Assembly (NCBI GenBank): GCA_964609655.1
Contig: CAZSUA010000004.1
Coordinates: 1 to 64,000 of the forward strand
Direction of reading: 5' to 3'
Length of the DNA: 64,000 bases
DNA from: JBBRRP01 sp964609655
GTDB lineage: Bacteria > Myxococcota_A > Polyangia > Polyangiales > Polyangiaceae
Shown here in pieces: positions 42,663-52,253 of this stretch. Position 1 is the first letter of the stretch. Each line of letters starts with the position of its first letter. The notes under the pieces are model-generated. The model was not told the origin of the DNA. It saw only the letters and a list, made by a program, of their open reading frames with translations, and ran no database searches. The translations under genes and the position numbers were made by a program.

Positions 42663-45017
42663 GTGCCGGCTAGCTTCCGTACTTTTTGGCTTCCGCTCGG
42701 CGTTATCGTTTACGTCTGCTTTGCTGCGGCCGAGGCGCGTGGTGGCTATCTGCCGTGGCTCGCGCTCGCTGTTATTCCATTGGGGCTTGCTCTTTTGTGG
42801 CGCCAAATTCGACTCAATACCGAAGCCCAAGACACCGTGGCGGAGACCGCCAAACGTGCTCTCGGGGCGACATATTTTGGATTTGCGCTGTGGCTCGCGG
42901 CTCGCTCAGGACCCCTTGGACACCCAGCCTTTGACGCCATGGCCAATCTGGCTACGGGCATCGCCGCGGTCGGTGCCCTCGTGGCGCTCGCCAGGATTCG
43001 AACACTCGGAGGGTTGCTCGTTCCGAAACCTGCGACCGAGTCACTCGATGCCGCCGCATTCACTGCGTTTCTTTGGGCCCTGGCCGTAGTGCTCCCCGCT
43101 GCCCGTTCGATAGCACCGGATTGGGTGCGCATCGATCCGTTGGCGATCGACTACGTGACCACAACCGCCGCTACAGGTAGCTTGCTAATCTTTCTGGCTG
43201 CTTCGTGGCGGGTGCGGATTCTTCGGCGCTACGAGTTGGGAGCGGGCGATCGGGCGGTGGGGGCATGGGCGTTTTCGCTAACGGCATTTTTTGTCGCGGT
43301 GCCAGCCGCACTCTTGGACGTCGGCCCTCCTGACCGAGTGTTGCCCAGCGCGGTCTTGGTAGCGGCACTCGCGATCGCTTGGACCGCAACCACCGCCGAA
43401 CCAACCCGCGTTTCCAGCCTATTGCGCGGGCTTTTGGCCGTGCTGCTCCCAGGAGCTCCGCTCTTGCTCCTCGGCGGCGCGTTGATTCGCCAATTCCCGG
43501 CGCACGCTGGAACTTTATACTTGAGCGCACTCCCGATCGCCACCGGCATCGGTTTGGTGGCTCGAGCTGTCGCCAAGCCGTTCGGCCCTGAGCAATCGCG
43601 TTGGCTGGACGCCGTGGAAGCAGCTAGTCGCGGTGCGCTTGAGCCGGAGCCTGACGCCGCCATTCAAGCCACGCTCTTGGCGCTCACACAGGCGACGCAT
43701 GTGGTCGGCAATCGGCCCGAATTATGGCGTGCTTCGCCCCCCGAGGTTCTTAGTGTCGACCGCGCCGGCTACCTGCACTCGGAGCATTCAAGCGCACCAG
43801 AGCGGCTTCACGAGCTAGCTCTCGCCGAGCCTGAACGCACGTTGCGCCGCGAGGCGCTCGAAGCCGCGCAGGTACGTTACCCCGAGGTACGGCCGATCCT
43901 GGCGTGGTTCGAGGCACGCCGCGCCTTCTCGGCAACGCTCATCGTGGACGTCGATGGCGCACTTGGTTTCTTACTCTTGCCCCGTGGGAACCGAACCTCC
44001 GCGATGACCCTCGAAGAGGCACGCGCGGTGCGCCTGCTCGCGGACAGAATGAGCGCCCTTCTAGCCATTTCTTCGGCCCTCGCGCGCTCCCGCGAGCGCG
44101 AACTCGAGGCCCGAGACGCCGCGCTCGTGACCGCAAGTGAGTGCGCACGCCTGCTTAGAATTGTGGCGCTGGATGCTGCGAACAACTCCTCTCTGGCGGA
44201 AAGCTACCAAGGCGAGCTCGTGCGCTCCACTTACAGCGCTACATCCAAGCTAACGCTTGAACACCTGGCTCAGTTGGGGCGCAGCAACTCCCACCTGTTC
44301 GTCAAGAGTGCCGCCGGCGTCGATGCCACAGCCTGGCTGGCGTTTACCCATTTGGCCAGCCCGCGCGCTGGTGGCCCGTTTGTAGTGGTGGATGGGGCCA
44401 GTAGCGCGGCGCACAGCGAACATTACTGGGACGACGCCGAGCGATCACCACTGCAGCTCGTAGATGGGGGTACTCTGGTCATTCAACACGCCACTTCCTT
44501 GCCCCTCTCCATTCAGCACCAAATTGCACGTTGGTTACTCCGCCAGGATCAGCAGCGGCCCGGCGAGCTCCCTGCACCGCGACTCTACCTCACCTCACCC
44601 AACACCTACGACGCGTGCGCGGCGACAGGCGCCTTGAGCAAGCCGCTCGTTCGCTGGTTTCTAGGCTGCGCCCTCAGCTTGCCGTGCCTGGCAGAGCGGC
44701 CAGAAGATCTCCGAGCGCTCATCCTCGGCCATCTAGCGCGTTTCGGAATGGCACTCCGTGGAGAGCCGATCGGAATCGGCGAAGGAGCACTCAGAGCGTT
44801 GATTGAGTATCCGTGGCCCGCCAACGATCTGGAGCTTCAAAGCGTGTTGCTCCGCGCAACGCTAGCCTGCAAACAACCAACGCTTTCCCTGGCAGATGTG
44901 CTGTCGGGAGGTTTCAGTTCAACCGACGCTGAAGCCACTTTGGCCCTCGATCCGTTCGTCCAAACCGTTCCAAGTGATCAGCCAAAGGCTCGGCGGCGGA
45001 TCGCGCGCACGCGTTAA
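42663..45017 (+). CDS. Membrane protein with degenerate sigma-54-activator (AAA+) fold
   Basis: This 784-residue protein (GTG start) has an N-terminal array of about 9-10 hydrophobic segments (to about residue 300), then a GAF-like region with a helical linker. The C-terminal domain reads like an NtrC-type sigma-54 interaction module: RAGGPFVVVDGASS, GGTLVIQHATSLPLSIQHQI, ALIEYPWPANDLELQSVL. The catalytic parts are lost: Walker A GESGTGKE is KSAAGVDAT, Walker B DE is QH, and no GAFTGA loop is seen. So it is a probable membrane-anchored pseudo-enhancer-binding protein. It has no HTH domain. It is co-directional with the kinase gene 57 nt downstream. Confidence 0.75.
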   Translation: MPASFRTFWLPLGVIVYVCFAAAEARGGYLPWLALAVIPLGLALLWRQIRLNTEAQDTVAETAKRALGATYFGFALWLAARSGPLGHPAFDAMANLATGIAAVGALVALARIRTLGGLLVPKPATESLDAAAFTAFLWALAVVLPAARSIAPDWVRIDPLAIDYVTTTAATGSLLIFLAASWRVRILRRYELGAGDRAVGAWAFSLTAFFVAVPAALLDVGPPDRVLPSAVLVAALAIAWTATTAEPTRVSSLLRGLLAVLLPGAPLLLLGGALIRQFPAHAGTLYLSALPIATGIGLVARAVAKPFGPEQSRWLDAVEAASRGALEPEPDAAIQATLLALTQATHVVGNRPELWRASPPEVLSVDRAGYLHSEHSSAPERLHELALAEPERTLRREALEAAQVRYPEVRPILAWFEARRAFSATLIVDVDGALGFLLLPRGNRTSAMTLEEARAVRLLADRMSALLAISSALARSRERELEARDAALVTASECARLLRIVALDAANNSSLAESYQGELVRSTYSATSKLTLEHLAQLGRSNSHLFVKSAAGVDATAWLAFTHLASPRAGGPFVVVDGASSAAHSEHYWDDAERSPLQLVDGGTLVIQHATSLPLSIQHQIARWLLRQDQQRPGELPAPRLYLTSPNTYDACAATGALSKPLVRWFLGCALSLPCLAERPEDLRALILGHLARFGMALRGEPIGIGEGALRALIEYPWPANDLELQSVLLRATLACKQPTLSLADVLSGGFSSTDAEATLALDPFVQTVPSDQPKARRRIARTR

Positions 45018-45074
45018 GCTCCCGGGGTAGAAGCTAGACGTGCGGCTTTAGCGTCGCTACGCTGGCCGATTGTT

Positions 45075-48000
45075 ATGACTTCTCAACTGCCGCTCGACCG
45101 TCGCGTCGGGGAACGCTTCATCGTCGAGAAAGAAGTTGGACGCGGCGGGGCAGGAATCGTTTACCGTGCGTTTGATCTTGTCTCTCAAGGGTACACAGCC
45201 CTCAAACTGATCGACGCTGATGTCGGCAGCGCGCCTGAACAAGAATCCAAGCTCAGCCTGGAGGGGAAGCTCTTAAGCGGACTCCATCATGAGGGCATCG
45301 TAAAAACGATCGCCTACGGCGTTTTTGAGGAGACGGGCGGCCCTTACATTGCGATGGAATGGCTCGATGGCGAGGATCTCGCGCACCGCCAAAGGCACGC
45401 TCCGCTCAGCATCACGGAAGCCGTCCAGCTGACGCTCTTGGTGGCCCGCGCGCTTGAGTACGCCCACGGTGCGGGGGTTGTCCATCAAGATATCAAGCCT
45501 GGGAATATCTTCCTGTGTGCAACGCCCGATCCGGAATACGAACTCGATTTTTCGCCAAAGCTAGTGGATTTTGGCGTAGCCGCCGCGCGTGGTGTGCAAG
45601 TCACAGTGGCCGGTGACGTGGTTGGCACTCCGGCCTACATGGCGCCCGAACAAGCACGTTGTGATGGCAGCGTGGATGCACGCTCGGATATCTATTCGCT
45701 GGGAGCCACGCTCTTTGAATTGATCTCCGGAAGGCCTCCCCACGTGGGCCCCACGGCCATCGCGACTCTAGCTCGCTTGGTAGCGACCCCACCGCCGCGC
45801 CTGAGTGAGCTTCGGAGCGGCGTGCCACCGCTGCTCGACGACATCGTCAGCCAAATGTTGGCAACTGAACGGGACCAGCGCCCAAGCTCCATCCGTGAGG
45901 TTTCTGAAGCCCTGAGCGAAGTGCTCATCGAGGGCGGCCGCAACAGCTGGGTGGATCTTTCCGAGCCCGCGGTTTCAACACGCTTGGGTTCAGGTGCCTC
46001 GCGGCTGATCACGTCCATTGTCGCGCTGGGATTTGACAAAGCCTCCTCGCGCGAGCGTGCGCTTGAGCACCTCCGCCATCGCGGCGCAACCGCCGTGCCG
46101 CTCGGGCAGCAGTCGATCGTCGCGCATTTAGGCGTTGAGCTGGCGCTGGGCAATGAAGCACAAGTTGCCCTCGAGCTTGCCCGCCGCCTGGCGCGCAGTG
46201 GTGCTCGGGTTGGAGTAGCCAGTGGGCGCTCACGCCTGAATTGGGCCACGCCGCATGGGCGCGTCTTGCCCGTCGGAGAGGTTGTGGATCGAGCCTCTGC
46301 ACTCGCGCGCGATGCCGAGCCCGGCACGACCGTGGCGGATGTGACCACGAGTGAGCTCGGGCGTGGCCGCTATGAGTTTCGAGCGCGCGACGATGGCTCG
46401 GCGTTGGTTGGCGAGCAAACTCGCGGCCCGCGCACCACAAGCGGTGCGCCCTTCGTGGGAAGAGACCCGGAATTGGCGCAAGTTTTGTCGGCCTTTGAGC
46501 GCTCCACCACCGATTCGACGCCCGTGTTGGTGACGCTCACCGGGCCACCCGGCATCGGGAAGACACGCCTGCGTCGCGAAGTCTTGTCTCGGCTAGCAGC
46601 CCATGCGCGGCCGCCCCACGTCATCCTCCAGAGAAGTGAAGCGTACGCGCGGGGGCATGCGCTTGGCGCAGCCGCCGATGTCCTGCGCACTATTATTGAG
46701 TTACCGAAGGGCGCGTCTCCCGAAGAGGCCGAAGCTGCAATTATCGCCCGCTTGGGCGCTGCCACGCGAAGTGAGCTGACAACGGCGAACCGTGAGGTCC
46801 TTTCCCGATTGCTCGCCAACGAGCCCTTGCCGCCCGGGGCAGATCCGCGCGGTGCCCGCGACGTGCTTTGGCTCGCCATGACCGATCTCGTGCTCCAAGT
46901 GATCCACAATGATCCGACGGCGATCATCATGGAGGACCTCCAATGGGCGGATCCTGAAAGCCTGGGCTGGCTCGACCACCTCTTGGGGCGAGCCACGGGG
47001 CGCCCGCTCTTGGTGATGGGCCTGATTCGCCCTGGTTTTTGGGGTGAACAGTCCGCCCGTTTCGCGTTGCGCGACCACGTCCGCCTAGAGCTGCGTCCGA
47101 TCTCAAAGCGTTCCATTCGCACCATCGTGAGGAGCCTGTTAGGCGAAGAAGCCGCAGAAGCCCTGGTGGAATTCATCGCTGAACGCGCCTCCGGCTTACC
47201 ACTCTTTGCCGAAGAGCTGGCCCGCTTGGCTTCGAAGGGCGAGAGCGCGGCGCTCCCCCCGACAATTGAAGCCGCGATTCAAGCAAGCCTCGACACGCTC
47301 GACGAGGAATGTCGCGACGCTCTCGGACGGGTGAGCGTCTTGGGCCTGACGTGCTGGGACTCAGCCCTGGAAGCCCTGGGGATGCCGCACACCGAGAGCT
47401 TGATGAGCGCGCTGGCGAGTGCCGAGGTTCTGGTCGAGCAGACCGGATCGCGTTTCTCGGGACCTCGGGAATGGGTGATGAAGCACGCGTTAGTCCGCGA
47501 TGTCGCTTACGGCGCGCTCGGAGAACGCGAGCGGCGTGAATTGCACACGCTCGCAGCTGAATGGTTAGCCTCCATGGGTGAAGATGCGGCGGTGGTGGCT
47601 GGCCATTTTGATTTGGGCGGGCAGCACGAGGCTGCCGCGCAACATTGGGCTCGCGCGGCGGAGCGTGCGTTAGCCACGAACGCGCTCTCAGATGCAGTAA
47701 AAATGGCTGAAAGAGCGCTCACGTTCGCCAAGGATAAGCCGAGCGGCTTTCAATGCGCGAGCTACCTGGATGAAGCGTGGAGCCGCATCGATCCCCGAGC
47801 AGCAGACCGAGAAACGGCTATTTTAGCGCTCATCGAGAATACTTACGACGAACCGAGTGCGGTTCTAGCCAGGGGTGCCAGTGCCCGCTTCGATGATGCA
47901 CGAGGCACCGGCGTCGAGATTGACGAGCGCCTGGCCGAGGCTCGAAATGACGCCGCACGCCTGGGACTACATCCAGAAGAGGCGCGTTGTTCAGCTGTGC

Positions 48001-48963
48001 TCGCCTCGCGCTGTGCGTTCGCCGGTAAATTCACGGAAGCAAACCTGGAGATCAAGCGGCTGCTGCTGCTGGCAGAGGTCAACCATTTGAAACCCGCGGC
48101 GGTGGATGCCTATCAGGCTCAGGCCATCGTCCGCCAAAGCCAAGGAGCCTTGAGCGCCGCACTCGAAGCTCGACGCAACGCCGTCGTGGCGGCGCGCGGG
48201 GCCAGCCTGAAAGAGCGCGAAGCCATGCTCACCACCAACCTCGGCTTCGCCCTCACCACGATCGGCGCGCGGCAAGAAGCACGCGCTGCGCTCGAAGCAG
48301 GCCTCGCCCNNNNNNNNNNGCAGTGGCGGCGCCGTGCGCCATGCCCAGATGAATCTTCTCGGCTGGACGGCAACATTCGGCAGCGATCGCCGCCTCGACG
48401 CTCACCTCGCGGAGGCTCGCACCGATGCCGATGCATCCGCGAGCGGAGTGTGGGCGCCACCCGATCGTGCCAACCTGGGGATCCTTTTTTATCGTGGTTG
48501 CGAGCTTTTGCGCGCCAATGCTGAGGGTGCCAATCACCGCGCGCTTGCCCTACTCAAGATGGCAGCTGAAGCCTATCGAGCCATGGGGCACCGTGACCTC
48601 CTGCCTGTCGCCCTCGCCATGTGGGCAGAAGCTGAATTGCGACATGATCGCGTGTCGCAGGCGCAAACGCTCGCCAATGAAGCAGCTGCTCTCGTGGATC
48701 AAGGTGCCGCGAGCCTGCTCAATGAATCGCAGGTCTATCTCGTCCTTCACAACGCGCTCCTCCGCCAAGATAAGGCCGATGGTGCACGCGAAGCGGTGCT
48801 CCGCGGCATGCAACCGCTCGTCAAACGTGTGCACGGTCTGAGCGGCACGCCCTACGCTCGCCTCTTTCTCACCGAGCTTCCCTCCAATGCGGCCCTCTTA
48901 GCCGCCGCTGAAGGCTACGGGCTCGTACCAGACGAAATCCAACGTCACCTAGAAGGTCCCTAG
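45075..48963 (+). CDS. Ser/Thr kinase-AAA ATPase-TPR regulator (PknK-like), crossed by gap
   Basis: This protein of about 1290 residues has a Hanks kinase (about 14-280: GRGGAGIVYRAF, Lys44, HQDIKPGN at 137 with HQD replacing HRD, DFGVA at 165). A cyclase-like region without its metal Asps follows (about 310-460; PVGEVVDRASALARDAEPG), then a STAND/AAA ATPase with GRDPELAQV and P-loop LTGPPGIGKTRL near 490 and a TPR-like C-terminus. A 10-N gap at 48310-48319 puts the last 215 codons in another frame; the true gap length is unknown, so one intact gene is likely. Such proteins are typical of Myxococcota and Mycobacterium PknK-like regulators. Confidence 0.85.
48310..48319. other. Assembly gap (10 N)
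   Basis: Ten N within the TPR-coding part of the kinase gene. Frames do not match across it, which implies the real missing length is not exactly 10 bases. Confidence 0.95.
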
Positions 48964-48990
48964 GGAGCGAGCTTCTAGGCCAAACAATAA

Positions 48991-50247
48991 TTAGAGGTGA
49001 GCGCCACGCGGCGCGTCCGAACGTTGCCGACTCCGCGGTGCGGAATCCTTGAGCAGTGGAGCCAAGCGCTCACACGCTTCGATCAATCGAGGCGCATCTT
49101 CAATCAGCGCAAACCGAACGAAGTCCTCCCCGCCAGGACCGAACCCGCTCCCCGGAGACACCGCGACATGTGCCTGCTGGATCAAACGCGTTGTGGCCGC
49201 CAGCGAGCCCTCGGCTCGCCAAGCTTCCGGCAGCGGTACCCAAAGAAACATCGTGCCCTGGGGCGCCGTCACCGTGTCCCAGCCCGCGTTGCGGAGCCCA
49301 TCCACGAGCACGCGCGCGCGCTCAAAATAGCGAGTTCGGATCTGCTCAACCAAGTGATCGCCGTGCGTGAGCGCCCAGGCCGAAGCCAGCTGGAGCGGGG
49401 CGAACGTGCCGTAATCCATGTAGGATTTCAGGTGACCGAGCGCCCGTATCATCCGCTCATTTCCGACCATGAAGGCCACGCGCCACCCCGGCATGTTGTA
49501 GCTCTTGGACATGGAATAGACCTCCACCGCGAACGACTTCACGTCTTCCGGATCAACTCCGCAATCAAAGATACTCGGCGCGTGTCGTGTTTGGAAATCA
49601 GAATCAGCGTAAGCAAGATCGTGGAGCAGAAGCGCCCCTTCACGCTGCACCACGCGTACAAAATCATGGAGCGCAGCACGGGTGATGGTCAGGCCCGTCG
49701 GATTTTGCGGATAGTTCGCTATCACTAGCTTAACACGTCGACCTTCGGCCTTCGCCTGGGCAAATGACGCCTCCAAAGCACGTGCCGGCTCAACGCCAGA
49801 ATTGGCCGCATAATTCAGCACCTCGGCTCCGGCAATCAGCGGAGCTCCGCGATGAATCGGATAACAGGGATCCGGCGCAATCACAGTGTCTCCGTGATCA
49901 AGAATCGCGAGGCACAGGTGGCTGATCCCCTCCTTGGCACCCATCGTAACGATGACCTCGCGGTCAGCGTCAAAACGAACGTTGTAGCGCCGCGCATACC
50001 ACTCGACCAATGCTTGGCGCAGCGGGGCAACACCCGGCCCTGGATGATAACGATGGTTCTTCCCGACGCGTGCAGCCACCTCAAGGCGCTCCACAATCTC
50101 AGTCGGCGTCGGCTGGTCGGGATTGCCCAGGCCCAGATCGATGATGTCCGCCCCTTGCGCCAAGGCCTCGGCCTTCACCGCATCTGCGGCCAGGAAGGCG
50201 TAGGTGGGTAGTGACTCGGCGCGCGGAAAAGACCACTCAGGGGACAC
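48991..50247 (-). CDS. Class I/II PLP-dependent aminotransferase (AlaC-like)
   Basis: This 418-residue protein (GTG start) belongs to fold-type I aminotransferases. Visible are IDLGLGNPDQPTP, YHPGPGVAPLRQALVEWY, IANYPQNPTG, LLLHDLAYADSDF and the PLP lysine in VYSMSKSYNMPGWR. The SKSYNMPGWR form matches the AlaC/LL-diaminopimelate aminotransferase group, which makes alanine from pyruvate or acts on DAP. Substrate is uncertain. It converges on nothing to its left and is divergent from the AstA gene to its right. Confidence 0.85.
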   Translation of the reverse strand: MSPEWSFPRAESLPTYAFLAADAVKAEALAQGADIIDLGLGNPDQPTPTEIVERLEVAARVGKNHRYHPGPGVAPLRQALVEWYARRYNVRFDADREVIVTMGAKEGISHLCLAILDHGDTVIAPDPCYPIHRGAPLIAGAEVLNYAANSGVEPARALEASFAQAKAEGRRVKLVIANYPQNPTGLTITRAALHDFVRVVQREGALLLHDLAYADSDFQTRHAPSIFDCGVDPEDVKSFAVEVYSMSKSYNMPGWRVAFMVGNERMIRALGHLKSYMDYGTFAPLQLASAWALTHGDHLVEQIRTRYFERARVLVDGLRNAGWDTVTAPQGTMFLWVPLPEAWRAEGSLAATTRLIQQAHVAVSPGSGFGPGGEDFVRFALIEDAPRLIEACERLAPLLKDSAPRSRQRSDAPRGAHL

Positions 50248-50421
50248 GGCGCCGTGCTTATCACGAAACCCGGCGGTAGCTCCCCCGAAAACCTGCGTAG
50301 GGCAATGGAAATCTGTCTGGATTCGCGAAATTTCTCCGACAGATCGCCGGGCAAGGGCACGAATCAGCCCGAAATCTGGAGTTTTCAGCGCCGGTGGACT
50401 ACCCCCTGTACACTGAGGGCA

Positions 50422-51501
50422 ATGGCTCGTTATGAAATCCGCGGAGCCCAGTCTTCAGATGAAGACGTCTTCATGCAGCTCGCGCGGTATCTCAATACCG
50501 TCAATCTTCCCGACAGCCGCCCCCATATTCGCAAACTACTCGAGCACTCCGAGCAGAGCTTCCGGGGTGACATCGCGGACCCCACGAAACGCAAATATGT
50601 GTTCGTGCTTGAGGACACCGAGCAGAAGGTGGCGGTCGGCACATCAACCATCGTTGCCCAGTTGGGGCGTCGCGACGCACCCTACATTTTTTTTGATGTG
50701 ATCGACGAAGAGAAATATTCTCGCACCCTCGACAAGCATTTTCATCACACACTGTTGCGCCTTGGATTTTCGTATGCAGGGCCCACCGAGCTTGGTGGCC
50801 TCGTGGTACGCCCGGAGTATCGACGTTCCCCGGAACGCCTCGGGCTTCTGATTTCGTACGTGCGGTTCCTGTTCATTGCCACGCACCGCACGCTCTTCCA
50901 GGACGAAATCCTGGCTGAGCTCTTGCCCCCACTTTCAGCGGACGGCGAAAGCCCGCTTTGGGAGGCTTTGGGTAGGCATTTCACGGGCATGAGCTATGCC
51001 GATGCCGATCTTTTCTCGAGTGAAAACAAGGACTTTATTCGTGACCTGTTTCCGATGGAGCCCATCTACGCGTCGGTTCTCAGTGAATCCGCGCAAGCTG
51101 CGATCGGGAAGGTGGGCGAGCAGACACGCGGCGTTGAGAGTATGTTGCGTCGGATTGGGTTCAAGTACGCCAACCGGATCGATCCCTTCGACGGCGGACC
51201 GCACTTCGTTGCCAACACTTCGGACGTTTCGCTGATCAAAGCGGCGACACGTGAGCGCGTTGGGTACATCTTGCCTGACGCCGAATGCGCTGTAGCTCGA
51301 ACCCTGCCGCCCGGACGAGCCGAACACCAGGCTTCGGAAGCTCGGCACAGCCTCGTGGCCCGACAGTATGCGGACGCACCGTTTTTCAAGGCCGTGCTCG
51401 CCGACGTCGAACCTGCCCCGGATCTTATCCTTCCGAAGAGTGTCGCCCAGCACCTGGAGCTCCAGGTGGGCGACTCAGTGATGATTCTGCCCGTACGTTA
51501 A
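50422..51501 (+). CDS. Arginine N-succinyltransferase-family protein (AstA-like)
   Basis: This 359-residue protein begins with YEIRGAQSSDEDVFMQLARYL and contains AGPTELGGLVVRPEYRRSP (acyl-CoA site region), LLPPLSADGESPLWEALGR and GGPHFVANTSDVSLI, all in AstA order. AstA transfers succinyl from succinyl-CoA to arginine in the AST catabolic route. No astBCDE genes are here, so the substrate may differ. ATG at 50422 follows GAGGG. Its end overlaps the convergent lolD gene by four bases. Confidence 0.8.
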   Translation: MARYEIRGAQSSDEDVFMQLARYLNTVNLPDSRPHIRKLLEHSEQSFRGDIADPTKRKYVFVLEDTEQKVAVGTSTIVAQLGRRDAPYIFFDVIDEEKYSRTLDKHFHHTLLRLGFSYAGPTELGGLVVRPEYRRSPERLGLLISYVRFLFIATHRTLFQDEILAELLPPLSADGESPLWEALGRHFTGMSYADADLFSSENKDFIRDLFPMEPIYASVLSESAQAAIGKVGEQTRGVESMLRRIGFKYANRIDPFDGGPHFVANTSDVSLIKAATRERVGYILPDAECAVARTLPPGRAEHQASEARHSLVARQYADAPFFKAVLADVEPAPDLILPKSVAQHLELQVGDSVMILPVR

Positions 51502-52244
51502 GGTTGAAGGGGCGGCTGGGCTGGGGCCGAACTGGCCGAACTGGCGGCTCGCTGCGCTTTCACGTCATCTTGGACCACACGCCCATCCACCATCCGAACG
51601 ACGCGCGGCATGCTCTCGGCGAAGGCAGAATTGTGAGTGACAACAACAATCGTGGTGCCGTGCTCACGATTGATCTGGAAAAAAAGCTCATGGATGGCGT
51701 CGCTCGTTGCGCTGTCCAAATTTCCGGTGGGCTCATCGGCAAGCAGCAATTTGGGGTCGAGCGCCAACGCACGAGCCACTGCCACGCGCTGCTGCTCGCC
51801 ACCGCTCAACTCACCCGGCCGATGCGTGAGGCGATGGCTGAGCCCCACTTCCTCAAGCAAGGCACCTGCGCGCTTGGCCATATCTTTCTTGGACCGACCC
51901 TGAATCAATCCAGGCAACATCACATTCTCGAGCGCGTTGAACTCAGGCAACAGATGGTGAAACTGAAATACAAATCCAATCGAGCGATTTCTCACCGCCG
52001 CGAGGCGCGATGAACTCATGGTGGTGAGCTCCTCCCCTGCGAGCCGGATGCGCCCGCTGCTTGGCAGATCGAGCGTACCGATGCAGTGCATCAAGGTGCT
52101 CTTCCCTGCTCCCGAGGGCCCCACGATGCTCACCACTTCGCCCTCATACAGGCACAGATCAATGCCCTTCAGCACATGCAGCATCTGCCCCATGTGCTCG
52201 AAACGCTTGTGCAGATCCTCTATAATAACCAGTGCTTCAGCCAC
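51498..52244 (-). CDS. lolD: Lipoprotein-releasing ABC transporter ATPase LolD
   Basis: This 248-residue ABC ATPase shows Walker A GPSGAGKSTLMH, Q-loop FVFQFHHLLPEFNALENVM, signature LSGGEQQRVAVARAL and Walker B LLLADEPTGNLD. The FNALENVMLP stretch and position after lolE make LolD, the energiser of outer-membrane lipoprotein release, very likely. The last 20 residues are an Ala/Ser/Pro tail. It has a GTG start 9 nt after the lolE stop. Confidence 0.9.
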   Translation of the reverse strand: MAEALVIIEDLHKRFEHMGQMLHVLKGIDLCLYEGEVVSIVGPSGAGKSTLMHCIGTLDLPSSGRIRLAGEELTTMSSSRLAAVRNRSIGFVFQFHHLLPEFNALENVMLPGLIQGRSKKDMAKRAGALLEEVGLSHRLTHRPGELSGGEQQRVAVARALALDPKLLLADEPTGNLDSATSDAIHELFFQINREHGTTIVVVTHNSAFAESMPRVVRMVDGRVVQDDVKAQRAASSASSAPAQPPLQP

Positions 52245-52253
52245 GCTTGCTCC

